Source: Bryobacteraceae bacterium (GTDB taxonomy: Bacteria; Acidobacteriota; Terriglobia; Bryobacterales; Bryobacteraceae). From it: a stretch of DNA of 58,886 nucleotides. The notes beneath the pieces were generated by a model. The model ran no database searches. It was not told the origin of the DNA and saw only the letters and a list, made by a program, of their open reading frames with translations. The DNA lies in contig JANWXD010000026.1 in NCBI GenBank assembly GCA_025055455.1, positions 1-58,886 of the forward strand, in the 5' to 3' direction. Position 1 is the first letter of the stretch; every line of letters begins with the position of its first letter. A program made the translations under genes and the position numbers. Of the stretch, positions 49,160-57,846 are shown one piece after another.

Positions 49160-50065
49160 GTGAGGATCGTTATCACGGGCGGAACCGGTTTTGTGGGCCG
49201 GCGCCTCGTGCGGCGCCTGATTCGAGACGGGCATGTGCTGCACCTCCTGGTGCGGCCCGGGCGCACAGGTGTTGGGCCCTCGGTCGAGTGTTCCGTCTGG
49301 GACGTGCTGGCGGGAGAACCTCCGGGGGAGGCGCTCGCTCCAGCCGACGCGATCGTCCACTTGGCCGGTGAACCCGTGGCGCAGCGCTGGACTCCGGAAA
49401 CCAAGCGCCGCATCCGCGACAGCCGCGTCGCGGCGACCCAGCGCCTGGTGGCGGCGCTGGCCCGGTTGCCCCAGCGACCGCGCGTGCTCGTCTGCGCCTC
49501 TGCCGTCGGCTACTACGGATCCCGCGGCGATGAGATCCTCACCGAGGATTCGAGCCCCGGCCGGGGGTTCCTTCCGGAGGTCTGCGTGGCTTGGGAGCGA
49601 GCGGCCGCCGAAGCCGAGGCGCTGGGCCTGAGGGTGGTGCGGTTGCGGATCGGGATCGTGCTGGGGCCGGAGGGCGGAGCCTTAGCCCGCATGCTGCCGC
49701 CATTTCGCCTGGGCGCCGGTGGGCGGCTCGGTCCTGGGTCGCAATGGATGTCGTGGATCCACGTGGAAGATCTGGTGGACTTGATCCGGTTTGCGCTCAC
49801 CGCGGACGGTTTTCGCGGTGCGGTGAATGCCGTCGCCCCCAATCCGGTCCGGAATAGCGAATTCACGGAAACCTTGGCCACTGTTCTCCGGCGACCCGCG
49901 CTCGTTCCCACGCCGGCCCTGGCCCTGAGAGTGTTGTTCGGGGAGATGGCCGAGGCGGTGTTGCTCGCCAGCCAGCGCGTGTTTCCGCGGGCGGCGGAGG
50001 CGGCCGGCTTCTCGTTTCGATATCCGGGGCTCGCTTCGGCCTTACGAAATTTGCTCGCAGAGTAG
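49160..50065 (+). CDS. TIGR01777 family epimerase/SDR-like oxidoreductase
   Basis: A 301-residue NAD(P)-binding Rossmann protein of the YfcH type. It starts with the nucleotide-binding motif RIVITGGTGFVGRRL and has the family blocks LAGEPVAQRW, CASAVGYYGSRGDE and WMSWIHVEDLVDLI. The reaction is not established for this family. The GTG at 49160 is chosen because it opens the Rossmann strand and lies after a TACAAT box; the frame is open from 49115. The last codons and stop overlap the next gene's TAGAAT box. Confidence 0.85.
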   Translation: MRIVITGGTGFVGRRLVRRLIRDGHVLHLLVRPGRTGVGPSVECSVWDVLAGEPPGEALAPADAIVHLAGEPVAQRWTPETKRRIRDSRVAATQRLVAALARLPQRPRVLVCASAVGYYGSRGDEILTEDSSPGRGFLPEVCVAWERAAAEAEALGLRVVRLRIGIVLGPEGGALARMLPPFRLGAGGRLGPGSQWMSWIHVEDLVDLIRFALTADGFRGAVNAVAPNPVRNSEFTETLATVLRRPALVPTPALALRVLFGEMAEAVLLASQRVFPRAAEAAGFSFRYPGLASALRNLLAE

Positions 50066-50068
50066 AAT
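50063..50068 (+). promoter_or_regulatory. Probable -10 box of the ADP-ribosylglycohydrolase-family gene
   Basis: TAGAAT contains the stop codon of the previous gene and lies 6 nt before the ATG at 50075. Confidence 0.4.
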
Positions 50069-50074
50069 TAGGGC

Positions 50075-51640
50075 ATGACACGTCGAGCCCGGCTCGCCTT
50101 GCTGCTCGTCAGCGCCGCGTCAGCCTTCGCCGCGGACCCTCGCTGGCGCGAAATTTCCCTCGAGGAATTGCGCGACCGCATCGCCGGGGGCTGGGCCGGC
50201 CAGATGATCGGGGTCAGCTTCGGGGCTCCGACCGAATTCCGCTGGCTTGGGCAAATCATCCCCCGGGAGGCCCTGCCCGCCTGGACGCCGGACCGCGTGC
50301 GCAACGCCTTGACTCAGGATGACCTCTATGTGGACATGACCTTCGCCCAGGTGCTGGACCAGAAGGGCCTGGATGCCACCACCGAGGACTTTGCCGCGAT
50401 GTTTCGCGAGGCACGCTACGCCCTCTGGCACGCCAATCTGGCGGCGCGGCGGGCGTTGAAGCGCGGTGTGCCCGCGCACCTGGCGGGAACGCCCCAATAC
50501 AACGCGCACGCCAACGACATCGATTTCCAAATCGAAGCCGATTTTATTGGGCTGATGGCGCCCGGCCTGCCCCGTGCCTCCAATGACCTGTGCCTGCGCG
50601 CCGGGCGCGTGATGAACTGTGGCGACGGCGTCTATGGCGGCATGTTCGTTTCCGCCATGTACGCGGCCGCCTTCTTCGAGCGCGACCCGCGCAAAGTGGT
50701 GGAGGCGGGACTGGCCGTGCTGCCGCGCCAGAGCCCGTATGCGCAGCTCATTGCCGACGTGCTGGCCTGGTCGCGGCAATACCCGAAAGACTGGGAGAAA
50801 GTCTGGGAGCTGATCCAGCGAAAGTGGGACCGCCGGGACCCTTGTCCGGCGGGAGCACTCCGGCCGTTCAACATCGACGCCAAGTTGAACGGCGCCTATG
50901 TCGCGCTCGGCCTGCTCTACGGCGACGGCGACTTCGGTCAAACCCTGGAGGTGTCCACGCGCGCCGGGCAGGATTCCGACTGCAATCCCGCCAGCGCCGC
51001 GGGAGTGCTCGGCGTCATGCTCGGATACCGGCGCATCCCCGAGGAGTGGAAACGCGGGATCGAAGCGATCGCCGACGAGAAATTCCAGTTCACCGACTAC
51101 ACGTTCCGCTCGATTGTCACCAGCACGGAAACGCGGGCGATCGCTTTGGTCGAACGCGCAGGCGGGCGGCGGGAAGGAAACCGGCTCCTCGTGCGGGTCC
51201 AAGATCCGGAACCGGCCAGACTCGAGGTCTGGGACGATTACGGCTCGCCCGTCGAACGGATCAGCGTGACGGACCCGCGCTGGAGATGGACCGGGGCTTG
51301 GCAAATCTCGGAAGTCTCCCGGCGCGGGCAAACTGTGACTTCGAAAACCGCAGACGCAAAGGGGGCCGAGGCCACGGTCACGTTCGAGGGCACGGGGGCC
51401 ATCCTCACCGGACCGTATTTGCCGGACGGGGGAAAAGCCGAGATCTATCTCGACGGCCGGCTCGACCGCGTGGTGGACGTTTATTCCGACGAGCAGGCCA
51501 CCAAGAGCGGCGAAGCTGTCTGGCACTCGTTCGGCTTGAAGCCCGGACGGCACACGTTGCGGATCGTCGTTCTCGGGGAGCCGTATCCCGGCAGCGCAGG
51601 CGCGAAAATCACACTCGACGATCTGGTTGTTTTCCGCTGA
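50075..51640 (+). CDS. Secreted ADP-ribosylglycohydrolase family protein with C-terminal beta-sandwich
   Basis: A 521-residue exported protein with a signal peptide (ARLALLLVSAASAFAA). Residues about 25-340 have an ADP-ribosylglycohydrolase-like fold; the metal-site motifs appear as TQDDLYVDM and GQDSDCNP in place of the usual forms. Residues about 375-521 form an extra beta-rich module (for example GPYLPDGGKAEIYLDG and SFGLKPGRHTLRIVV) that may bind carbohydrate. True ADP-ribose substrates are unlikely outside the cell, so a different glycan or nucleoside is possible. Confidence 0.78.
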   Translation: MTRRARLALLLVSAASAFAADPRWREISLEELRDRIAGGWAGQMIGVSFGAPTEFRWLGQIIPREALPAWTPDRVRNALTQDDLYVDMTFAQVLDQKGLDATTEDFAAMFREARYALWHANLAARRALKRGVPAHLAGTPQYNAHANDIDFQIEADFIGLMAPGLPRASNDLCLRAGRVMNCGDGVYGGMFVSAMYAAAFFERDPRKVVEAGLAVLPRQSPYAQLIADVLAWSRQYPKDWEKVWELIQRKWDRRDPCPAGALRPFNIDAKLNGAYVALGLLYGDGDFGQTLEVSTRAGQDSDCNPASAAGVLGVMLGYRRIPEEWKRGIEAIADEKFQFTDYTFRSIVTSTETRAIALVERAGGRREGNRLLVRVQDPEPARLEVWDDYGSPVERISVTDPRWRWTGAWQISEVSRRGQTVTSKTADAKGAEATVTFEGTGAILTGPYLPDGGKAEIYLDGRLDRVVDVYSDEQATKSGEAVWHSFGLKPGRHTLRIVVLGEPYPGSAGAKITLDDLVVFR

Positions 51641-51679
51641 GGCGCCTCCCCGGCTTGTCCGGCGCCGCCGAGAGATCCG

Positions 51680-52957
51680 CTATTTCGGCCGTTGCCGCGG
51701 CCGATACGGGAAGGTCTTCCAGTCTGCGGCGGCCAGGCCATTCAGGTCCCAAACGATGCTGCCGCCGCGGATCGTCAGCTCTGCCACGAGCCGGCGGTCA
51801 CCGGGGTGGCGGGCGCCGGCCGCGTCGAGAAAACCGAAGCTTCCTCTCTCCAGCCGCAGCACGGCCACATCCGCTACAGCGCCGGGATCCAGGTGGCCGA
51901 GCTCGGGACGGCGGATCGCTTGCGCCGGGGCCCACGTCGACATCCGAATCACGTCCGCGAGAGGGATGCCGAGGGCCAGCATCTTCGACATCACGTTCAG
52001 CATATCCTTCATGCCCGCATTCATACTCCCGCCATGCAGGTCCGTCGAAATGACGTCGGGATAGAATCCTTGTTCTACGGCGGGCACCGCGATGTTCCAA
52101 TAGAAGCTGGCCGCTCCGTGACCCACGTCGAACAGGATGCCGCGCTTGCGGCCCTCCCACATGGCCGGGTTCAATCTGTTGTCCGCCAGAAGCTCGGCCC
52201 GGTGGCCGGAGTAGCAGTGGGTGTAGATGTCGCCCGGCCGGAGCTTACCGGTCAGCAGCGTCTCCAGAGTGCGCTGCTGGCCCGTCCATCCGAAGTCCAC
52301 CATGACAGGGAGACCGGTGGCGCGCCCGGCGGCCAGGGCGTTGTCCACGTCCGGCCACTCGTCTTTGTCGTAGTGGGCCACCTTGAAGCCGACGATGACG
52401 TCACGGTGGGCCCGCGCCGTTCGGGCGGCTTGCTCCGGATCCATGTCGCGCACGTCGTTTTCTCCCTCCGACGACATGCCGACGCCGCCGATGTTGAGAA
52501 AGGCGAGCACCCGGGTGCGGGCCCGGTCGATGATCCGCTGGCGGAAGTCGCCGAAGTTGCGCCAGCCCGCCGTGCCCGCATCCACCATGGTCGTCACGCC
52601 GCTGCGGAACGAAAAGGCGTCGGGCAGAACGCTGACTTCCCCCACCAAACCTTTCTGGCCCGTGATCAGGTAGACGTGGACGTGCATGTCGATCAGACCC
52701 GGGGTCACGTACAGGCCCTGGACGTTGATTCGCTGGCGAGCCTCGGAGGCGGGAATGCGTTCGGCAATGCGTGCGATTTTGCCCCCGGCAATCGCCACGT
52801 CCCGGACGCCGTCGATCTGGTTCTTCGGATCGATCACATGGCCGCCTTGGAGCACCAAATCATACGGCTGAGCGCCCAGCACGGCCACGGCCAGCAAACC
52901 CGCCAGCGTGGTCCGTCGGCTTTTCCTCGAAACTCCGTCCCTCGGATGGATGCCCAT
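51680..52957 (-). CDS. Exported amidohydrolase/deacetylase family metallohydrolase
   Basis: A 425-residue metal-dependent hydrolase with an N-terminal export signal (SRRTTLAGLLAVAVLGAQ). The metal site is intact: HxH in LIDMHVHVY, a bridging lysine candidate in VGFKVAHYD, histidines in YTHCYSGH and DVGHG, and aspartate in ISTDLHGG. It matches the deacetylase-like amidohydrolase group (EF0837/AHA_3915 type), whose substrates include N-acyl compounds. The ATG at 52957 lies 7 nt after the guaA stop, so it is probably the third gene of a ctpA-guaA operon. Confidence 0.83.
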   Translation of the reverse strand: MGIHPRDGVSRKSRRTTLAGLLAVAVLGAQPYDLVLQGGHVIDPKNQIDGVRDVAIAGGKIARIAERIPASEARQRINVQGLYVTPGLIDMHVHVYLITGQKGLVGEVSVLPDAFSFRSGVTTMVDAGTAGWRNFGDFRQRIIDRARTRVLAFLNIGGVGMSSEGENDVRDMDPEQAARTARAHRDVIVGFKVAHYDKDEWPDVDNALAAGRATGLPVMVDFGWTGQQRTLETLLTGKLRPGDIYTHCYSGHRAELLADNRLNPAMWEGRKRGILFDVGHGAASFYWNIAVPAVEQGFYPDVISTDLHGGSMNAGMKDMLNVMSKMLALGIPLADVIRMSTWAPAQAIRRPELGHLDPGAVADVAVLRLERGSFGFLDAAGARHPGDRRLVAELTIRGGSIVWDLNGLAAADWKTFPYRPRQRPK

Positions 52958-52964
52958 TGTGAAC

Positions 52965-54785
52965 CTATTCCCACTCGATGGTAGCCGGGGGCTTGTGGGT
53001 GAGATCGTAGAAGATCGCGCACACCGGATCGAGCGCCAGCAGCTCGCGTGCGATCTCATCCAGCAGCTCTGTCGGCATATTCACCGACTGCGCCGTCATG
53101 CCGTCCACGCTGTGCACCGGACGGAGCACGACCGACTCGGGGCGCCCCGGCACGCCCACCGGGATCAAGATCACGGGGAACTGCCAGACCTGACGGTCGA
53201 AACCGCTGGCCGCCGTGAGCGCGCGCACGATGGCGTCCGCCCGCCGCAGGAGCTCCACACGCTCCTCTGACAGCGCGCTCGCGAACACTCGCATCGCCTC
53301 TAACGGGGCAGACTTTGCGGCCACGGCCACGATGCGATTCACTCCATGGAGGCGATTGATCAACTCCGTCGCCGCGGCTTGCAAATTCGCCTCCGGCGCC
53401 GGGTACTGGTCGAGCACGAGCACGCGAGCGTACGTCCGGGAATCCCCTTGCACCCCGACCGAGCGAAGCGGCAGCAGCCAGCCCTCGTCACACCGCTCCA
53501 GGGCGGCCTCGGATGCGGCGCACAGGCAGCGGATCGCCAGGCCCGGCCCCGGGAACGGGTGCCGTTCCACCAGCGCTTCTGGCAATCCCAATTCCCGGCC
53601 CAGCTGCCGCACCTCGTCCTTGTAGAAGGAAGCCAGTGGTTCCACCACCCGGCCCGCTTCGATGAGTCGCTGAATCCCCGGGACGCGGTTGTGGTGCGTC
53701 TTGATCACCGAGGCCTTCTCGGTGCCACCGGACTCGATCGTGTCCGGATAGATCGTGCCCTGTCCGAGGATCCATTCTTCGTCCAGAAATCCGTGCGACT
53801 CGATGATCTCTTGCTGGATCCGCACGAACTCCTCGCCGATGATCCGCCGCTTTTGTTCGGGATCCCGCACGCCCGCCAAGGCGGAGAGAAAGCGCTGCCG
53901 CGCATCGACAATTTCCAGCACCCCGGTTTGGAGCACCGGCCCGAGGGCGCGCACGAAATCCGTCTCTCCCTCGCGCATCAAGCCGGTGTCGACAAAAATC
54001 CCCCGCACCCGATCCGGCCCGAGGGTTTTCAGGCACAAAGCGAAAGCCACACTCGAATCCACGCCGCCGCTCGTGAAAAAGAACACGTTGCGCGCGCCCA
54101 CCGTGCGGCGAATCGATTCCTCGAGGAACGGCAAGCGGCGTCTTGGGTCCCAGTCTCTATGGCAGCCGCAGACCTCCAAGACAAAATGCGAGAGAATCTC
54201 CCGGCCATAGATGGTGTGAGCCACCTCGGGATGAAACTGCACCCCGAACCACTTGCGTTCGGGAGCCGACATGGCCGCGACTTCGCAGGCCGGCGTGCTC
54301 GCCACCACGCGAAAGCCTGCGGGCGGCTTGGTGACCGTGTCGCGGTGACTCATCCAGATCTGCTGGCGAACCGGCAGGTCCCGGAACAGAGGATCGGTCG
54401 GATCCCGAAGCTCGAGAAACGCCAGCCCATACTCACCTTTCTGGCCGCGTTCCACTGTCCCGCCTAGCAGATGGGCCATCAGTTGCAAGCCGTAGCAAAT
54501 CCCGAGAACGGGGACCGGCTCGGAAAACAGCGCCGGATCCACCGTGGGGCTTCCGGGCTCGTAGACGCTGCTGGGCCCGCCGGAAATGATCACGCCTTTT
54601 TTCCCTCGCAACCGCTCGGTGGGTGTCTCGCTGGGGAGGACTTCGGCGTATACGCCGAGCTCGCGTACCTTGCGGGCGATCAGGTGACAGTATTGGCCTC
54701 CCGCATCGAGGACGGCAATTTGAGGATCTGGAACGGAACGGGCCGCGACGGTGCCGGCGGCGTTACTTGGCCAGACGGCGGACAA
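52965..54785 (-). CDS. guaA: GMP synthase, long human-like form
   Basis: A 606-residue glutamine-hydrolysing enzyme converting XMP to GMP. The amidotransferase triad is visible (Cys97 in GICYGLQ; His185 and Glu187 in FHPE). The ATP pyrophosphatase P-loop SGGVDSSV is at 239-246. After RHPFPGPGLAIR (408-419) there is an insert of about 90 residues containing LLPLRSVGVQGDSRTYARV, after which the C-terminal dimerization part resumes at ELLRRADAI and ends KPPATIEWE. Ordinary bacterial GuaA has about 520 residues without this insert; human GMPS has one. The start appears to be TTG at 54785, overlapping the ctpA end by 23 nt. Confidence 0.9.
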   Translation of the reverse strand: MSAVWPSNAAGTVAARSVPDPQIAVLDAGGQYCHLIARKVRELGVYAEVLPSETPTERLRGKKGVIISGGPSSVYEPGSPTVDPALFSEPVPVLGICYGLQLMAHLLGGTVERGQKGEYGLAFLELRDPTDPLFRDLPVRQQIWMSHRDTVTKPPAGFRVVASTPACEVAAMSAPERKWFGVQFHPEVAHTIYGREILSHFVLEVCGCHRDWDPRRRLPFLEESIRRTVGARNVFFFTSGGVDSSVAFALCLKTLGPDRVRGIFVDTGLMREGETDFVRALGPVLQTGVLEIVDARQRFLSALAGVRDPEQKRRIIGEEFVRIQQEIIESHGFLDEEWILGQGTIYPDTIESGGTEKASVIKTHHNRVPGIQRLIEAGRVVEPLASFYKDEVRQLGRELGLPEALVERHPFPGPGLAIRCLCAASEAALERCDEGWLLPLRSVGVQGDSRTYARVLVLDQYPAPEANLQAAATELINRLHGVNRIVAVAAKSAPLEAMRVFASALSEERVELLRRADAIVRALTAASGFDRQVWQFPVILIPVGVPGRPESVVLRPVHSVDGMTAQSVNMPTELLDEIARELLALDPVCAIFYDLTHKPPATIEWE

Positions 54786-56355
54786 TGAGCTTTCGGCTGT
54801 TCTCGAGCAGCGCCCGCGCCTTGGGCATGGCGTCGATCGCCTTCGCCACCACCGGATCCGCTTCGATGGCCACGCGATTGGCCGCGTCCACGCTGACCGC
54901 AGTCGCGTACATCTCCCGTTTCAGCTCCGTCCGGATCCAGTCACGGTGTTGGGCAAACTCCGCCTCGGTAAAGGAGACGCCTTTCTCGATGAGGTGCTGG
55001 TGAAACTCCGCCAACAGCGTTTCGTCCGGCTCCCAACCCTCCGGGAGAGTTGCTTTATCGCGCCTGCCAAAGTATTTCGACGTAAAGTCGAAGAATGCGT
55101 ACTTGCGTCGCAGCTCGATCTGAAACCGGGTCGGCTTGGGGGGTAGTACCTTCTCGTCCGGCGCGATCCCGCCTCCCCCGTAGACAGTCCGCCCGGAGTC
55201 CGTCATGCGCACGTCATTGGGGTTCTTCACGTCCGAGTTCTTGCGGTAGTAGTAGTCGAAGAACGACAAGCCCGTGTAATCGCGCTGGATCAGGCGGCCG
55301 CTGGGCGTGTAGTACTTGGCCGTGGTTAGAGCCAGTCCAGTGTTCTCCGACAGCGGGTAGACCGTCTGCACCAGCCCCTTGCCAAAGGTGTTGTCTCCCA
55401 TGATCCACGCCCGGTCATGGTCTTGCAGCGCCCCGGCCACGATTTCCGCCGCGGAGGCCGACTGGTGATCCACCAGTACCACGATGGGATAACGATAGCC
55501 GCCGTTGCCCCGTTTGGCCACATAGGAGCGCTCGGCAGAAGCCCGCCCTTTGTGAAAAACAATCGTCTGGTTCTTCTGGAGGAACCGCTCCGCCACGGCC
55601 ACCCCTTCGCTCAGCAGCCCCCCGGGGTTGCCTCGCAAATCGAGGATCAAGCCGCGGATGTTGTGCTCCCCCAGCCGGCGCAGATTCTCGTCCACTTCCC
55701 GGCTGGTGTTCTCGTTGAACTGGGAGATGTATAGATAGGCGATCCCGGGACGGATCCAGTAAGCATCCGGAACGCTTTTGCGCGAGATCTCATCCCGAAT
55801 GATCTCGAATAGCAGCGGTAAGGGGTTGCCTTCCCGCATGATTTCCACCTTGACCAGCGTGCCTCGAGGACCCTTGAGGCGGTCCGCGACTTCCGGGGTG
55901 GTCAACCCTTCCGTCGATTTTCCGTCCACCGAGACGATGACGTCTCCGGGACGCAACCCGGCCCGGTAGGCCGGCGAACCCGTGAACACCTCCACGACCA
56001 GCGTCTTGTTGTTCCTCGGGCCCACTTTCATCCCTACCCCGAAGTAGTGCCCCCGCTGGTCTTCTTTGAGCAATTGATAATCCCTTGGGTCGAAGAAGCT
56101 CGAGTGCGGATCCAGGGTTCGGAGCATGCCCGGGATGGCGCCTTTATAAATGGCCCGCTCCGGGTCCAGCCGGTTGGCGAAATTCTGCTCTACCAAGTCA
56201 TAGACGGTGGCAAATGTGCGCAAACTGGCGCGTAAGTCGTCTTCCCCGCTCGCTGCCGCGACGCCGCTTGCTGCCGGGCCCCAGATCCCGCCCAGAAACG
56301 CAAACAGCGTGACCAGAGATGCAATCATCCACCCCGGCGGTTTGGACCCTTTCAT
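54763..56355 (-). CDS. ctpA: Carboxy-terminal processing peptidase (S41)
   Basis: A 530-residue exported serine protease of the Tsp/CtpA type that trims periplasmic proteins. It has an N-terminal signal (WMIASLVTLFAFLGGIWG), a PDZ domain at about residues 105-190, and the S41 catalytic pair Ser301 (HQSASAAE) and Lys326 (TFGKGL), preceded by LDLRGNPGG. The long C-terminal tail is typical of the larger CTP proteins. A TATAAT box lies 16 nt before the ATG. It overlaps guaA by 23 nt and probably heads that operon. Confidence 0.9.
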   Translation of the reverse strand: MKGSKPPGWMIASLVTLFAFLGGIWGPAASGVAAASGEDDLRASLRTFATVYDLVEQNFANRLDPERAIYKGAIPGMLRTLDPHSSFFDPRDYQLLKEDQRGHYFGVGMKVGPRNNKTLVVEVFTGSPAYRAGLRPGDVIVSVDGKSTEGLTTPEVADRLKGPRGTLVKVEIMREGNPLPLLFEIIRDEISRKSVPDAYWIRPGIAYLYISQFNENTSREVDENLRRLGEHNIRGLILDLRGNPGGLLSEGVAVAERFLQKNQTIVFHKGRASAERSYVAKRGNGGYRYPIVVLVDHQSASAAEIVAGALQDHDRAWIMGDNTFGKGLVQTVYPLSENTGLALTTAKYYTPSGRLIQRDYTGLSFFDYYYRKNSDVKNPNDVRMTDSGRTVYGGGGIAPDEKVLPPKPTRFQIELRRKYAFFDFTSKYFGRRDKATLPEGWEPDETLLAEFHQHLIEKGVSFTEAEFAQHRDWIRTELKREMYATAVSVDAANRVAIEADPVVAKAIDAMPKARALLENSRKLIVRRLAK

Positions 56356-56371
56356 AATTCGCCCTGCGTCA

Positions 56372-56377
56372 ATTATA
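56372..56377 (-). promoter_or_regulatory. Probable -10 box of the ctpA-guaA operon
   Basis: TATAAT on the reverse strand ends 16 nt before the ctpA ATG. The leader contains GCAGGGCGA but no classical ribosome binding site. Confidence 0.5.
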
Positions 56378-56420
56378 CCCTACACGCGCCGCCGGTCACC
56401 GCCCTCTTCAGCCCCAGCGG

Positions 56421-56936
56421 CTACACGGCCCGGGAACGCCGCAGCGACACCGGAGCGGACTCGCTCCGGACGCCCTTCTTGGGAGGAGGCGTCAGCCGCC
56501 GAACTTGGTCGGTCACGCAGACCAGGAACATCGGCTGCCGCGCGTTCTTGAGGATGTCAATCACGCGGTTTGCGGAATCTTCCAGATAGAGAGACTTGCC
56601 GTCGGTCAACAGGTGGACCTCCGAGTCTCCCCGCAGCAGGTCCGCCAGCCTCCGGCCCATGTCGCGTTGCAGGTACCGGATGACGCGCCGGAGTTTCTGA
56701 AGGGAAAACCCCTTCCGCCGGAGCTCCGCGATCAGGGCCACCTCCAAGACCTCCTCGGCGCGATACACGCGCCGGTGTCCCTGATGCCGCGGTGAGACCA
56801 GGTGCTGTTCGTCCCACCACTGCAACTGGCGGAGACTGACGCGCGCGATCTTGGAGACCTCGCGCGTCGAGTACGTGGTTTCGTCGGGTGGAATCGGGGG
56901 AGCAATGCGGGTTCGCTTTCGGTTGTTTTTCAGCAT
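56421..56936 (-). CDS. MerR family transcriptional regulator
   Basis: A 171-residue protein with a MerR-type winged helix-turn-helix at residues 22-67 (YSTREVSKIARVSLRQLQWW) and the wing GHRRVYRAEEV, then a coiled-coil-like segment. The effector domain of about 85 residues has no recognisable metal-binding cysteines, so the signal is unknown. It lies 66 bp upstream of the ctpA start in the same direction and could regulate that operon or itself. A strong promoter precedes it. Confidence 0.8.
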   Translation of the reverse strand: MLKNNRKRTRIAPPIPPDETTYSTREVSKIARVSLRQLQWWDEQHLVSPRHQGHRRVYRAEEVLEVALIAELRRKGFSLQKLRRVIRYLQRDMGRRLADLLRGDSEVHLLTDGKSLYLEDSANRVIDILKNARQPMFLVCVTDQVRRLTPPPKKGVRSESAPVSLRRSRAV

Positions 56937-56975
56937 GCGTGAGAACTCTCTCCAGCCAGATGAACGACCCTACCG

Positions 56976-57003
56976 ATTGTACCCAACTGGCGATTCCTGT
57001 CAA
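56976..57003 (-). promoter_or_regulatory. Promoter of the merR gene
   Basis: On the reverse strand TTGACA (57003-56998) is followed after 16 bp by TACAAT (56981-56976), giving a near-consensus sigma-70 promoter about 40 nt upstream of the ATG. Confidence 0.65.
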
Positions 57004-57119
57004 CCACAAAATCTGCCCTCTGTTCTATGGATTGCCACGTCGGCGGAAGGGGACCCCTTGCCCGGGGGCGCGGCCGCCCAAATCACATGAAACGTGATGG
57101 ATCGGCAATGTTTTCGAGC

Positions 57120-57344
57120 TTAGCCGCCTCCGACAAACTGCACGATCTCCAAACACGTGCCGTCTCGGAGCGGCGTCTCCGCCCATCGCTCTCGCCTGAG
57201 AATTTCCCGATCCATTTCGACGGCCACCCGCGCCGGATCCAGTTCCAACGAGCGGAGCAACTCGAGCACGGTCTGTCCCTCCGGCACGGAGCGCCGTTCC
57301 CCGTTTACGACAATCTCGATGTGTCCCGGCGGTGCAGCGTTCAT
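57120..57344 (-). CDS. thiS: Sulfur carrier protein ThiS
   Basis: A 74-residue ubiquitin-like protein that carries sulfur as a C-terminal thiocarboxylate for thiazole formation in thiamine synthesis. It has the family N-terminal strand IEIVVNGERRSV and helix TVLELLRSL, and ends in the required diglycine (FVGGG). The ATG at 57344 gives the usual length; a GTG at 57368 would add eight residues. No thiG or thiF is adjacent, but thiC lies elsewhere in the window. Divergent from nuoA, with overlapping -10 boxes. Confidence 0.85.
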   Translation of the reverse strand: MNAAPPGHIEIVVNGERRSVPEGQTVLELLRSLELDPARVAVEMDREILRRERWAETPLRDGTCLEIVQFVGGG

Positions 57345-57361
57345 GGCAATCAGCCGGTGAT

Positions 57362-57391
57362 TTGACACCCCGTTTCGCCCCTCATTATAGT
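57362..57391 (+). promoter_or_regulatory. Promoter of the nuo operon
   Basis: TTGACA (57362-57367), an 18-bp spacer and TATAGT (57386-57391) form a good sigma-70 promoter 32 bp upstream of the nuoA ATG. Confidence 0.65.
57384..57389 (-). promoter_or_regulatory. Probable -10 box of thiS
   Basis: TATAAT on the reverse strand overlaps four bases of the nuo -10 box. It lies 39 nt before the thiS ATG; no clear -35 was found. Confidence 0.45.
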
Positions 57392-57423
57392 CGAAGTTTA
57401 GAGTCGCTTCCGGGTCAAAGAGG

Positions 57424-57846
57424 ATGCCTACCTCCCAGACGGAACTCTATTTCCCGGTTCTGCTGCAAGCCTTCATCGCCATGGCGGTCGCCGGGGGCAT
57501 GCTGGGAGCGTCCTACCTGCTGGGCAAGCGCGTCCGCAACCGCGTCAAGGACATGCCCTACGAATGCGGGATCCCCCCGGTGGGATCGGCCGGCGAGCGC
57601 TTCAGCGTGAAATTTTACTTGGTGGCCATGGTCTTCATCCTGTTCGACATCGAGGCCGTCTTTTTGTATCCGTGGGCCGTGGTCTACCGCGAGCTCGGGT
57701 TATTCGCCTTTTTGGAAATGGCGCTGTTTCTGGCGCTGATTCTGTGCGGCTATTTCTACATCTGGAAAAAAGGGGCCTTGGACTGGCCCGCGCACGAGGC
57801 TGGCGAGCGGGTGCGGCCCGAGCCCGCCCGACAAGATGCTGCCTGA
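57424..57846 (+). CDS. nuoA: NADH-quinone oxidoreductase subunit A
   Basis: A 140-residue membrane subunit of complex I with three transmembrane segments. Family blocks MPYECGIPP and FYLVAMVFILFDIEAVFLYPWA are intact. The ATG directly follows AAAGAGG, an unusually close ribosome binding site. It overlaps nuoC by 11 nt, leaving no room for nuoB between them. Confidence 0.93.
   Translation: MPTSQTELYFPVLLQAFIAMAVAGGMLGASYLLGKRVRNRVKDMPYECGIPPVGSAGERFSVKFYLVAMVFILFDIEAVFLYPWAVVYRELGLFAFLEMALFLALILCGYFYIWKKGALDWPAHEAGERVRPEPARQDAA

Noticed and set aside
47047-57059. 13-bp palindrome AAGGGGACCCCTT at 57047-57059 as an operator
   Set aside because: It lies between the merR promoter and the 3' end of thiS, has no second copy nearby, and could be chance in GC-rich DNA.
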